Part shown: positions 25,914 through 36,119 of the stretch, piece after piece | Layout: every line of letters starts with the position of its first letter | Numbering within the stretch: position 1 is the stretch's first letter | From: Saksenaea vasiformis B4078 | Lineage: Eukaryota > Mucoromycota > Mucoromycetes > Mucorales > Saksenaeaceae | Direction: 5' to 3' | DNA: 64,000 nt | Assembly: GCA_000697055.1 (NCBI GenBank) | Contig: JNDT01002257.1 | Location: 1-64,000, forward strand | Translations under genes and position numbers: made by a program | Notes under the pieces: generated by a model | Database searches by the model: none | What the model was told of the DNA's origin: nothing | Seen by the model: the letters and a program-made list of their open reading frames with translations, nothing else

Positions 25914-26600
25914 TAGATGTAAGCTTGTACATTGACCATGGTACACACCGCTGAAAAAAGAGCCATCCAATTCGTTGAGTTCTTCTTCAGGGGTTTCAAG
26001 GTCAGAATGAATCGGTGAGAGGTCGCATTTGAACGGTTCTGCAGCCCCCTACAGAGGATCACAAAAAAAAAAAAGAACCAAGTCAAATAATCATACAGAC
26101 CCTTTCAAGTCTTTTCTTACATTGATGTTAAAAACTGTGTTGCTGCCTTCTGCTGCGTTGGCGTTGATGTTATTAACTGAATAATGTATGGCGAAGTTCG
26201 TGCCAGTTGCTTGAGGTTGGCTACCTTTCGACTTGACCTATATGATGTATCACAAAAGGAGTAAATAACCTTTTTTTAATAATCATATCATATCGTATCA
26301 CACCAGATAATCCAAGAAATCTGTAGCGAATTTTGATAACCTTGAATCTCCGTCGGCGACAGTAAGGAGTTCCTCAAAGACCATTGCCACAGGCATCTTG
26401 TCAATATCGCGTGCCGTTTCTTCATAATACTCCAGGACTTTTCCCACACTCCAATCTTTGTATTTCGTTCGAGTAAATAAGAAATTGCTGCCATAAAAAG
26501 GGTGTTTGTAAAAAAGTAAACGGAAAAAAAGGTCCAAGTTATCCAACCGTCATGGTGGTGGCTACATTTCGCATTTTTCTTTCGTTTTTGCGTCACCATT
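25897..26600 (-). pseudogene. Truncated unknown gene ending inside the MITE
   Basis: Minus-strand exons join in phase. An open stretch from about 26546 to 26304 encodes ...DWSVGKVLEYYEETARDI... and ends at GTGTGA. Exon 26237-26121 has 39 codons. Exon 26048-25897 has GAAEPFKCDLSPIHSDLE and a TAA that lies in the MITE right terminal repeat. Both introns have good GT-AG borders (26238-26303 and 26049-26120). The start is unclear: the only nearby ATG (about 26598) is in another frame and needs a non-obvious splice. The natural C-terminus has apparently been replaced by MITE sequence. I do not recognise the family. It may belong to a repeated, element-linked gene. Confidence 0.5.
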
Positions 26601-26681
26601 TTACCCTTCCCATTTTTTCATCAGTATCTTTCCTTCACCTTCTACGGTGCAGTATTTCACGTATTGATTCTTCACTTTCAC

Positions 26682-26760
26682 CATTGGACAAAGAGGGCAC
26701 TATCTAGAAGGTAAAATGTATTTGAAAAAAGTCTCATATTATCAAATGAAAAGCTGATGC
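26682..26760. repeat. Direct repeat R1 (pair with 31,671-31,742)
   Basis: The stretch starting CATTGGACAAAGAGGGC and continuing through TCTAGAAGGTAAAATGTATTT and CATATTATCAAATGAAA recurs in the same orientation at 31,671, with small indels, at roughly 80% identity over about 75 bases. The two copies lie 5 kb apart on either side of the Fanzor relic. They may be eroded element ends, or shared 5' flanks of duplicated genes. Confidence 0.6.
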
Positions 26761-26919
26761 TACTGCGCGTTTTTTTGTCTAGATCTTAAACCATTTTATA
26801 AAGAAACATTGATTTGGAATACGCAGGCTATGCTACAAAGCTGTTCTCCTTCGCGAGGTTATTGGCTGACTAACACGGAATTCCAACGTCCCGGAGCATC
26901 CAAAAGTTGAGTGAATGCG

Positions 26920-27300
26920 GCGCGTTCGCGCATCACATCCTCTCTTTCAAAAGTGCTTTTCTAAATAAAGCGAGTGCATCCTCTTTAGAAACGTTTATAA
27001 TATCGTATGGCAGCAATCATTTCAACGAGTGTATTTCTTAGAACACTGGGAGTGGCTGATATTGACGTATACTTATTCGTCATCTTTCGGATTGGGAAAT
27101 GGCATGGTACCTACGGAGGATGATCATTATCATGACTATTACCAGCGCGTGCTAATCATTGAGATGTCAATCCAGCGCCTCGCCCTTTCTTTCTTACCAG
27201 GAAGCGCCCGAGGACTTAACGTACCTTGCGCTCTTAGAGGATCTGGGATTCTTCTTCGAAAACAAATGACGATGTATACAGCAATATACATGTCTAGATG
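26920..27300 (+). pseudogene. Degenerate coding repeat, copy B
   Basis: Plus-strand relic related to the minus strand at 231-485. It reads HHILSFKSAFLNKASASSLE, then HFN, is broken by TAG/TGA codons around 27,040-27,065, and continues in the same frame with RILIRHLSDWEMAWYLRR and a later SYQEAPEDLTYLALLEDLGF segment ending in TGA near 27,270. The stops and partial match to copy A mark it as non-functional. The function of the parent is unknown. Confidence 0.45.
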
Positions 27301-27762
27301 AATAGAGCTAGCTGCAGTGCTATTGCTTTGTTTATATTTTTTTTTGACTTTTCTTCCTCAGACAAGTCTTGAACAGATTTTTTTTACAGTGCCTTTCATT
27401 TAAGGCATCATACATTTCGTTGAATAGAATCTGGGAAATGTAAAATGCGTAGCATAGAAATATTACTCAACTTCTCACTTCTCTCAAACTTATTTTTGCC
27501 ATGATATGGGTCTCATGTATCATGCTACAAAGCGAAGTTGACGGGGTCTATTCAAGTGTAGAGAGACTTTCTTTCTAGGGGTGTATGACTTAAGTTACAT
27601 ACTTTTTAACACGACTCAAAATGAGGAAGCTACAACTTCCTTTTGAAACTAATTTCCTTTTTTGGAATTGTGATTTGTGCGCATTATATCAAACTGACGA
27701 CAAAAAGACAGAACGTATGCTCTTAATCTATCTTACCTTTTTTTTTTCTATTCTAGCAAATG
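27301..27762. other. AT-rich stretch before the Fanzor relic
   Basis: No frame or gene. It ends with a pyrimidine tract and TTCTAG immediately before the ATG at 27763, which looks like an acceptor site of a leader intron. Confidence 0.35.
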
Positions 27763-30700
27763 GCTCCTCCTAAGCGTAAATCGCAATTCAAGATCCCACG
27801 TAAGAGGACATTCCAATGAATGAGCTTACTTACTACTCAGGACATTAGAACCTAAACGAAAGACACGGACAGAGCGAAGATACTGATAATGACGAAGGGG
27901 ATCATGAAGGTGAAGGAAATATACTAATATACATTGCTTAAATGGAGTTCTGTCAGATCCTTTAAAGAAGGCGGACCTTCGGAAGCGTCTGACAGCACTG
28001 TAAGTTGGTTACGATCGATCCGCAAAAAGACCGACGCACCTGCAGTGTGGAAGAGGAAGAGAAAAGCAGACGAGCAAAAGGAGGCAGAAGCAGCAAGGAA
28101 GAAAGCTGCAAAAATAGAAGAATCAAAGAAAGTCTATATTGATGATCCGGATAAGTTTTGTAAAGCTTGCAAAGATGCATCACCCAGCACAATGCGATCA
28201 CATTCTCGTAGATCTAGCCAACTATGTCCTATCCATGTCCCCTCGGCTGCCGAAAGACGCAAAACGAATCTAGGCGAAAAAATCAGTAGCTACACTCGAA
28301 AAATTAGCCTGTCATCCGTGTGTAGTGAGGCCGTGACGAAGAAAATCGTGGATCTGCAGACGGTCATTCGGGATAGGCAATGTCCTTTTCGCTACAACGT
28401 TCAACTGAATAGTTAATAAATGACGTAGCTCTGACTGTAGAAGCGGAAATTGTAGCGAGTCGTTTTGTTCTTTGGCGCATGAACAACGGAAAGCCTCTTC
28501 CCCTTCTTTGCTTCGAACACGAATTTTTTTATGCATGTGGACAGATGGTGCTCGGACGGAATGTCACATCTTGGCAGCTATTGAGGCAACCAGAAATCAT
28601 GGACGATCTACGGCGAGTCCACGAAGAGTATGAGCGTTTGAGGACGCATGAAAATGATATAATATTCACAAACATGTCCGGTGACGTTATGCACTGTCTC
28701 TCGGCCACATGCAAGGAAATGTCAACCGCGACCAGGAATCATATCGTCGAAAATTATTCACTTCGCATGGAAAAATATATCAAATACCTTCTTGGGAACG
28801 AATTGGTAAGCATTTTATCAACGAAAGACATGCACTGACTTTTTTTTTTTACGTGAAAGAAAAATTGAAAACCGAGATTTCAAGAGACAACTTGAAAAGC
28901 TTGCCAAATTCACTTGTGATATCGCAGGAAAAGGACAGCCGCATTATCCCTATTCAGTTGCAATGAAGAATACGTATAAGACAGCAATAATTTCAGTTTT
29001 GAAGAAGGTCAATGTTTGCCCTGAAGGTGTACCTGTCACGTCAACGGAACTATCAGCGAAGCCTCATATATATGCTCAGTGTTTATTCGAAGTTCTGAAA
29101 CAACTAGAGCCGTTAGGTGATTAGCCCATTAGAAAATGAGCATCAACTCCATCTCGCGGCTGGCTATACCGGAAATTATCTGAAAACCTATAAAACTTCA
29201 AGAAACTATCAAAACGCCAAAAAAGTCGACTGGTTGGAAAGGTGCGAAGAGCAACCTGCAGCATTGCTGCCCAACTGCCAAAAGTATCACTATGGGAAAA
29301 AGCATAACATGAATCTCACAGAAATCTACCAGAAATCTAAAGTCAGAATATAACGCAAATCTAACAATTTTCGGATGATGTTAGATCTGTGTTATATTTT
29401 GATCTCAGATTTCTGCTAGATTTTTGTTAGATTTAAAGAAAAGGGCAGGTCTCTTTGTCCATACACGTGTTCTACAACTGTATTCATTATCTGTTTATTG
29501 AAACCATATTCATACTTGTTTTCTTTCACTTTCTTTATCATTAGACGTATAGTAGGCTTACGTTAGATTTACGTTAGATTTGTGTCATACATATTACACC
29601 GTTTATAATTGTTATATTCTGTTATATTGTGTTATACAAATTAAATTCATGTTAGATTTACGTCAAGCGTCATGATTCTTTTCCCATAGTGTATGTTTAG
29701 GAGCAGATCGATTATGATGCTTATCCTGCGTGTAGATAGAGAGTCAAGCCGATAACAAGGATTGCTATGTAGTCACTTCCCTGATCCTGTGCTCGAGATT
29801 AACTTCGCTTCATGCATCGACCTTCGTCGAAGGAGAGATTTGGTCTGAGCTTCAGGATAGACTTTCCGCGGAAGAATATGACTATATCCGAAACTTGATA
29901 GGAAAGACGGCTAGGAAGACAGCGCAGGGTTCTTTTATGCCCAAGATAAAAGGGTCAAGCGAGCGTTTGTTTACAATGATGCCTAAAGTTGCGACCACCT
30001 GGAGATACATCGAAATAGGCTTCCAGACACTAGCTTCCTTAGTAGGAGCGAATCGAAGAAAAGCAGACAAATGGAACTATTTTGGAATACGTTTGACTTC
30101 ACGAAGACAAAGGAGATACGATCTTTGGACGAGATGAAGAATCCTGGACAAAAGGTGTTCCGTTCACTGGCAACCGATGGCTATACCGCTGCTTTCACAT
30201 TTTGCAGGAGGAAACCAGAAGTAGATCACGATCGAAAACAATGGCATATTTTCAAGACAACTTGCATTGCTTTGATCTAAGGGGAGTTGATCCTGTATAA
30301 CGGACGCGTACGTCTCTAGCGATGGTCACGGCGACAGTAGCCACGAGATCTTATCATCGTCAACAAAAGATTTTTATCATCTAGCTAATTACAACGCAAG
30401 TAAAGGCATTATCAAGAATATGAAGGAGCAAAACCCAGAGATTGAAAGAATAGAAAAAGCGATGCCCAGTGCTAAGACGGCTAGCCTATCTAATTTCGAT
30501 CGATACTGCCAATACTTACTGTTACATATGCAAACGTTACATTACCACTACAACAGAAGATACGCAAGTCTCCGTTTCTGGAGGTGAGCTCAGCTACCTT
30601 TTTTCTGTATGCATAACGTCTAACTCAATCCTTGCTATTAACAAAAGGTATACGAGTCGCCAGCAAGCAATTAACGAATTTGCTGAACGTTTAATATCCG

Positions 30701-31449
30701 GTGGCACCAAGTACCCAAGCAAAAACACGAGGAATCAGCGGAAGCATCGGAAACAAAGGAAAAAACGACGGAAAAGAAAAAATGCATCTCAGCGAACATG
30801 TACCCGTCAAAAACCTGATCGTCGCGTTGACCAAAGGTATATTGTTCCTGGACAACGAAAACTGATACTGATGGGTAGGGATACCATGAACAGTAGTAAT
30901 ACAACTGAGGCCTATTCCATCTCACAACAGACACAAGCTAAGGATAAGAGGTAGACAAGGAACATAACGCACGATGCTGAAAATGAGAATAGGACTAAGT
31001 GGTCAAAAGCTACCCCACAACGGACGCCAAAACAACCCATGGTAGCGTTTGGTAGTGCCACATTTGGAAGTGCGCTGAAGGGATCACGAGCAGGAGTCTC
31101 CGGCATTGTCCGAAAGAAGTTGAAGGAAAATGAAAGAAGGGGAAGATGTGTCGTTGTAGATATCGACGAGTTTAAAACTTCGAAAATCTGTTCCGGTTGT
31201 GGCGCAGAAGGATTGCGAAACGTGAAAGGATCATTGGGTCAGTCGTTACATGCCGTTCTGCAATGCAAAGAATGTAACACGGTGTGGAATCGCGACTGTA
31301 ATGCCAGCAGAAACATCAGACATGTTGCAGCCCATATGGCTGTAAATGGCGATGATAGGCCTCCATCCTTTAGGAAAAAGAAATTCGGGGATAAACCCCT
31401 TGCAATACATGCAAGTGATTTCTTCCACGGTGAGTATACTACGTTGTAG
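27763..31449 (+). pseudogene. Decayed Fanzor (eukaryotic TnpB/OMEGA) nuclease gene
   Basis: Fanzors are eukaryotic relatives of transposon TnpB: RuvC-like nucleases that use an element-encoded guide RNA. Here a basic N-terminus (MAPPKRKSQFKIP, 27763) leads into a Lys/Glu-rich coil and a cysteine motif FCKACKD...LCPIHV (about 28,155-28,240), a CFEHEFFYACGQMVLGRNVT segment (28,501-28,570), the RuvC-I stretch LRGVDP (about 30,278-30,293), SDGHGDSSHE, SLSNFDRYCQYLLLHMQTL, RuvC-II-like MVAFGSATFGSA (31,039), and the RuvC-III/zinc ribbon VVDIDEFKTSKICSGCG...QCKECNTVWNRDCNASRNI (31,155-31,318). The latter is diagnostic of OrfB/TnpB-type C-termini. Breaks: single-base frame changes near 28,858, 30,080, 30,248 and 30,297 (the last just after the catalytic Asp), plus a 404-bp insertion at 29,288-29,691. 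The gene cannot make a full protein as it stands. Introns remain visible (for example the ones ending 30,649 and 30,998). Confidence 0.8.
29288..29691. mobile_element. 404-bp CACTA-type non-autonomous element inside the Fanzor relic
   Basis: The left end is CACTATGGGAAAAAGCAT and the right end, reverse complemented, is CACTATGGGAAAAGAATCAT. Both are flanked by TAT (29285-29287 and 29692-29694). CACTA termini plus a 3-bp target duplication fit the CACTA (CMC/EnSpm) superfamily, as do the many subterminal copies of GTTAGATTT/AAATCTAAC in both arms. A Tc1-like element with TA duplication is the alternative. It has no coding capacity. Confidence 0.75.
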
Positions 31450-32707
31450 TTTATCAAGACCACTAATCAACTGTTATGGCTCGACGAAGCGAAGCGAGTC
31501 GTAGATATTTGTTATTAATGTCGTATTATTCAAACTATCTTGCTGCTACTTTGAACATCTTTTTGTTTCTTTGGTCACTGGATTTAAATTTACCTGGATA
31601 AACCGAGGATTCCATTGTTTTGCTTTTGATCCTCTGATGTTGCACAGTTCGTCTTTGATTGTATTTTGATCATTGGACAAAAAGGGCTTTTTCTAGAAGG
31701 TAAAATGTATTTAAAGAATCATATTATCCAAATGAAAGACTGGTTCTACCGTCTTATATAGTCCTCAGATGATATATTTCTACTTGTTGGTCTCATACAA
31801 CCACATTGATTCCTTTTTGTAGGCTTTTTATGTTAATTTTTTTTGTATATATGTGTGCGTGTGTACTTAACCTCTGATTACCTGGTAGATAAATGGTTTG
31901 ATGCAATGATTATGGCTGAAGATAATGGGCGTTACCTGAAATTCTGATGCTACCTCAATCTCTTACATCTCAACTGCATCAAACTTCTTTTTTTTTTTTT
32001 ATTTTTACCTCCAAAACACATTTTTATAATAAAACACACCCTTCTAGCTTGGCAAAACTGGAGGAAACTGCAGCACACATTGTTTTGTTTACAGACTAGC
32101 TCTCTTCAGAGCGTCACCCACATACACCGTCGCTTATCCCGTGGAAGTCGCAATGGTTTACTTTCTCCATTATGGAACCCACTAATTGGTGATATTGGCG
32201 TGGCTTCTTGTGCAGAGAACGTTTATCCTCGGGCTAAGCACGATGATATCAATTATTCCATCATCGATGGGTGAACGACGCCTCTGTTGCTCTCCTTGAA
32301 CTCAAAACTCGGTTTGTCATAGAACACGGCATCGATTTAGAGGAATGTAAACATATACGACTAAATAAAAACCATCTGATTCATATCTTGTAAACGAGTT
32401 TTGACGTGTAGCATCATAGAACTGTCGTTAATCTGGATCACTGCAAAACCGTGACACATGCTAATTGTCGCGATTCGGCCAAAGGTTACGGCTCATTCCG
32501 ATCACAAGAGCCATTCTAAGCAATTTCATTGGCCTAAAAAAACGCGATTCTTATTGGCCACTGATCCCCAGGCGCCACTGTGAAAGACTGGGACCCCAAC
32601 CTTTTTTAATTCTTTTTTTCTTTTCTTCTTAACGAAAAAAAAACTATAATTACAAGGTAATAGTGGGAAGAGATCAAAAGACTTCTTATCTCTAACTTTT
32701 CTTTTAG
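31450..32707. other. Intergenic stretch between the Fanzor relic and VDAC
   Basis: No gene is supported. A GC-rich, self-complementary patch (CTCGACGAAGCGAAGCGAGTCG, about 31,480-31,502) follows the Fanzor stop. Direct repeat R2 is at 31,671-31,742. T-runs and a short plus frame (32,080-32,274) without family features precede the VDAC leader, which is pyrimidine-rich (32,600-32,640). Confidence 0.4.
31671..31742. repeat. Direct repeat R2 (pair with 26,682-26,760)
   Basis: The second copy of the CATTGGACAAA...TCTAGAAGGTAAAATGTATTT repeat, same orientation as R1, lying 220 bases beyond the Fanzor stop codon. Confidence 0.6.
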
Positions 32708-33976
32708 ATGTCCGTTCCTGGTAAGTTCATAGGATATATCCTACGCGTTTCTTTGTCTATTTGCTGACGAAAGCGCTTCAGTTGCTTTCAATGACATTGG
32801 CAAGCCCGCCAAGGACCTTTTGACCAAGGACTACCCTGTCGGTGGTGTCAAGCTCGAGGTCAAGACCACCGCCCCCAACGGTGTGGTATGTAAAATCATT
32901 TGGAAGAGATAAAAGACAGGTGGTTAACACGTAGAAAACTTTGAACAGACCTTCAAGGTTAATGGTCAGAGAGACAACAAGACCGGCATCATTGTCGGTG
33001 ATCTTGAGACCAAGTACGCCGACAAGGCCAACGGTATCTCCTTCACTGAAGCCTGGACCACCTCCAACCATCTTAACGGCAAGATTGAACTCGAGAACAA
33101 CCTCGCCAGTAAGTTTCTCTTCTTTTTTTTTTTTAAGGTGAGACACGTGGAAGGTTAAACTTTTTGTCTTTTTTCTCTTCACCCCCACAGAGGGTCTCAA
33201 GCTTGAATTGTTGACTTCCCTCCTTCCCTCTGTGAACGAGAAGGCTGCCAAGATCAACGCCACCTACAAGCAGCCCAACGTCCACACCATTGCTACTCTC
33301 GATGTCTTCAAGGTTAGTTCAAACTTTTTTTTTCTTTTTACGTGGTTTGTATCTCCGCGGTGACTGACGTGATTCCCCATTTTTTTCTGCAATAGACTCA
33401 GTTCAGCGTCAACTCCGTTGTTGGCCGTAACGGTTTCCTCGTTGGTGGTGAGGCTACCTACAGCGTCCCTGAGGCCAAGGTAAGGAGAAAAAGAAAGAAA
33501 GAGCGGATCGAGGAGATCAGGAATCTAATTGATGATTTTTGCCTAGGTTACCCGTTTCAACACTGCTTTGGGTTACTCTGCTAAGGAATACGCTGTTGCC
33601 GTCCACGCCAGCAATGAATTGACCAACTTCGCTGCTTCGTACTACCACCGCGTTAACAGCGACCTCGAGGCTTCCGGTAAGGCCTCGTGGAACACCAAGG
33701 GTAGCAACGCCGTTGCTCTTGAGGTTGGTGCCAAGCTCAAGTTGGACAGCTCTGCCTTCGTCAAGGGTAAGATCGCCAACTCTGGTGTCCTCGGTGTCGC
33801 GTAAGTATCCCATCATGATGTGTGATTGGGTAGTGGTAACTAATACATCTCTGCTATTTAGTTACACTCAGGCCCTCCGACCTGGTGTCAAGGTTAACCT
33901 CGGTGCCTCCATCGACCCCTCCCGCCTCAACGAGAACGCTCACAAGCTCGGTCTTTCTTTCACTTTCGAGAACTAA
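32708..33976 (+). CDS. Mitochondrial outer-membrane porin (VDAC, 7 exons)
   Basis: The voltage-dependent anion channel: a 19-strand beta barrel that passes metabolites across the mitochondrial outer membrane. A 13-nt first exon (MSVP, ATG 32708) is spliced to VAFNDIGKPAKDLLTKDYPV, the N-terminal helix region. Further exons carry KLEVKTTAPNGV, TKYADKANGISFTEAW, KGLKLELLTS (the eukaryotic porin GLK motif region), SVVGRNGFLVGGEATY, NTALGYSAKEYAV, FAASYYHRV, and the last exon YTQALRPGVKVNLGASIDPSRLNENAHKLG ending FTFEN, with stop TAA 33974-33976. The total is about 283 residues, the usual family size. Introns are short, pyrimidine-rich and GT-AG. Codon use is C-ended, fitting high expression. Confidence 0.97.
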
Positions 33977-35084
33977 AGATTTTTTGAGAATCAAAAACAT
34001 CACGATGCTGGTTAATCACATCGGATCTGTTTTGTTTAGAAATATACATGTAATAACAATCAGCTAATCCAACCGATTAACCTTTGTATGTTCCTGTATT
34101 GATCAGTTAAGATGATGCGCATTGTCTATTCTTTGCTTCTACATGAACTACTCTGCTCTTCCGGATATTAGCAGTACACGCGTTCAAAGTAGAGGGGATT
34201 GAGTTGCATTATCAGGAAGCACTGACTATGTGGACTCAGCATTTTTGCGTTCCTACTGTCATTCGTGTTCCCGTTTCTATGAGAAAGTCTTGCAAAACGT
34301 AGAGTTTTGCCACATAACATAAGCGGATTGGCTGTGTTACTATTTTGGATACGTATTTGTGCTATATATAATAACGTAAGCTCGTATTGCGCGCCATTGT
34401 TTATTTCCGTGAATTTTCCTTTTCGTATGGGTTGTCATAGTTTTGGTACGTTTCAACATGTCACTTGGATGGGTGCTATGCTATTCAAGCGTTCGAAAGT
34501 ACTGCAGATCAATGCTCTCACGTTCTCAACCATCTCTGGTTTCTGCCACATCCAGTCCCTACAGGACGATAGACGACAAGTATGGACGCTGGCGTTACTG
34601 TGATTTCCATTCATTCTAACGTTTTCACTTGACAAATCTGCTCACTGATCTGTTGACAAGGCAGTCGTTCCGTGGGTTGCCAAGGCGCGTTCAATGCAAG
34701 AATATCTTCTAAGCTGGGTCGCAACTCCCTCGATTTTGTCTTTATCACAAGATGCGACACATTGTTTCCAATGTTCGCAGTAGCAAGTTGGTACCCCAGA
34801 TATACAGCTAGACTATGAGCAAACAGAACGGTGTATGAAAAATCAGGGAAAAGTCAGCTCACACAAAAGTCCGACGATGTTTCTTACCTGATGGTTTTAG
34901 CATATATGCCTCCCGGAGGAGGACGCTTTGCAGGACCCTGAAAGTACCTTGGATGAGATGGTGATAGTCCTGGTGCCATCACACAAAGCCGCCTGTTAGG
35001 AAAAGACATTAGCACAATTAAAATGAAACCTGATTAAATCACACTTACAGTTCCCGGAGGATCTACGGCGCTTTTTTTTTGTGA

Positions 35085-35111
35085 ACACCCACAACATGGT
35101 GTTGTGGGTGT
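35085..35111. repeat. Perfect 12-bp inverted repeat (hairpin)
   Basis: ACACCCACAACA and TGTTGTGGGTGT are exact reverse complements separated by TGG. A T-run (35,071-35,080) precedes it. Possible element end, cruciform or RNA hairpin. Confidence 0.8.
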
Positions 35112-36066
35112 ATCATAACCGTCAACCAATAGCAGATTCAAAATCTCAGTATCAAAACGTTACTGCAGTGAAATCACTTACAGTAAATAGAAAATGCGTT
35201 CAGCGAGAAAACGAGATGGCGACTACCAAATACGACTTGAGCAGCCATCACCCATAGACGTCCCACTGTTGGAAGGATATTAGCTTGATTTGTTTTGGAG
35301 TAAAGATACCTACCCTTGGTTATCGGTAAAGACAAAAGAAGGTAATAAACTGTTCAGAAGTCTATTGCATAGTAAGTATTGGCATACAAGGAATAATAAT
35401 GACAAACCGTTTGGTTAAAGGACAAAAAGAGCTGATATCATCACAAGGAAGCCATCCCGTACCCGCAACTACGTAGGTTGATGATACGGCTCACGCGAAA
35501 GAGGATCCTGAAGAACAGGTTAGTCCATGACATGATTACCAATAAAGAAAAATACCGTTAAGATGAATATATTCGAAAGAATGAAGAAAAAGGGATAATA
35601 GCTTGTTATAGATGACAATCGAATAGAATATTTGTTTTTAAATATGTGTTTGAGAACGAGAAGAGGTCATGCCTCAAAAAGAAATCTTCACAGATAGATT
35701 ACAATAAACAGGCTGTGTGGCCAATAGCTTCTCGGGCATGAAGGACACCCGGTACAAACTAGAGCATATCTGGAACATCTATGATATAATAGCGAATCCA
35801 TTATATCATTGTGGTAGAGAAAAAGCGGAGATGCATAAACCATCACATGTAATCCGAAACCACTATCCATGAACAAAGGTGTTCCAATTCGCCTAATATT
35901 CAAGCCGGCGTCAATGAGCGAGATACAAGTGCTAGATGATATATCATAGTAAAGACATGATGCAGGCAAATGTAAATAAATAGTACTTGCCGTTGAAATC
36001 AGCTATATGAAGACGGTTATACATTTATCCCTGGGATTTTCAGATACCGTCCGTGAGCCCAAACTC

Positions 36067-36119
36067 AAAAATCACGGGTCACGTGGGCAGCTGGCGGACT
36101 GTATAAATCCGTGATTTTT
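36067..36119. repeat. 11-bp inverted repeat around an E-box core
   Basis: AAAAATCACGG (36067-36077) and CCGTGATTTTT (36109-36119) are exact reverse complements 31 bases apart. The interval holds CACGTG and a TATAAAT. It may be a small palindromic element or a regulatory site. Confidence 0.7.

Noticed and set aside
30952..30998. In-frame TAG in the Fanzor relic
   Set aside because: Lies inside a possible 45-nt intron (GTAGAC...AATAG) whose removal keeps the frame, so it is not counted as a lesion.
32778..33263. 161-codon minus frame opposite VDAC
   Set aside because: Antisense shadow of the C-ended codons of the porin exons and their introns.
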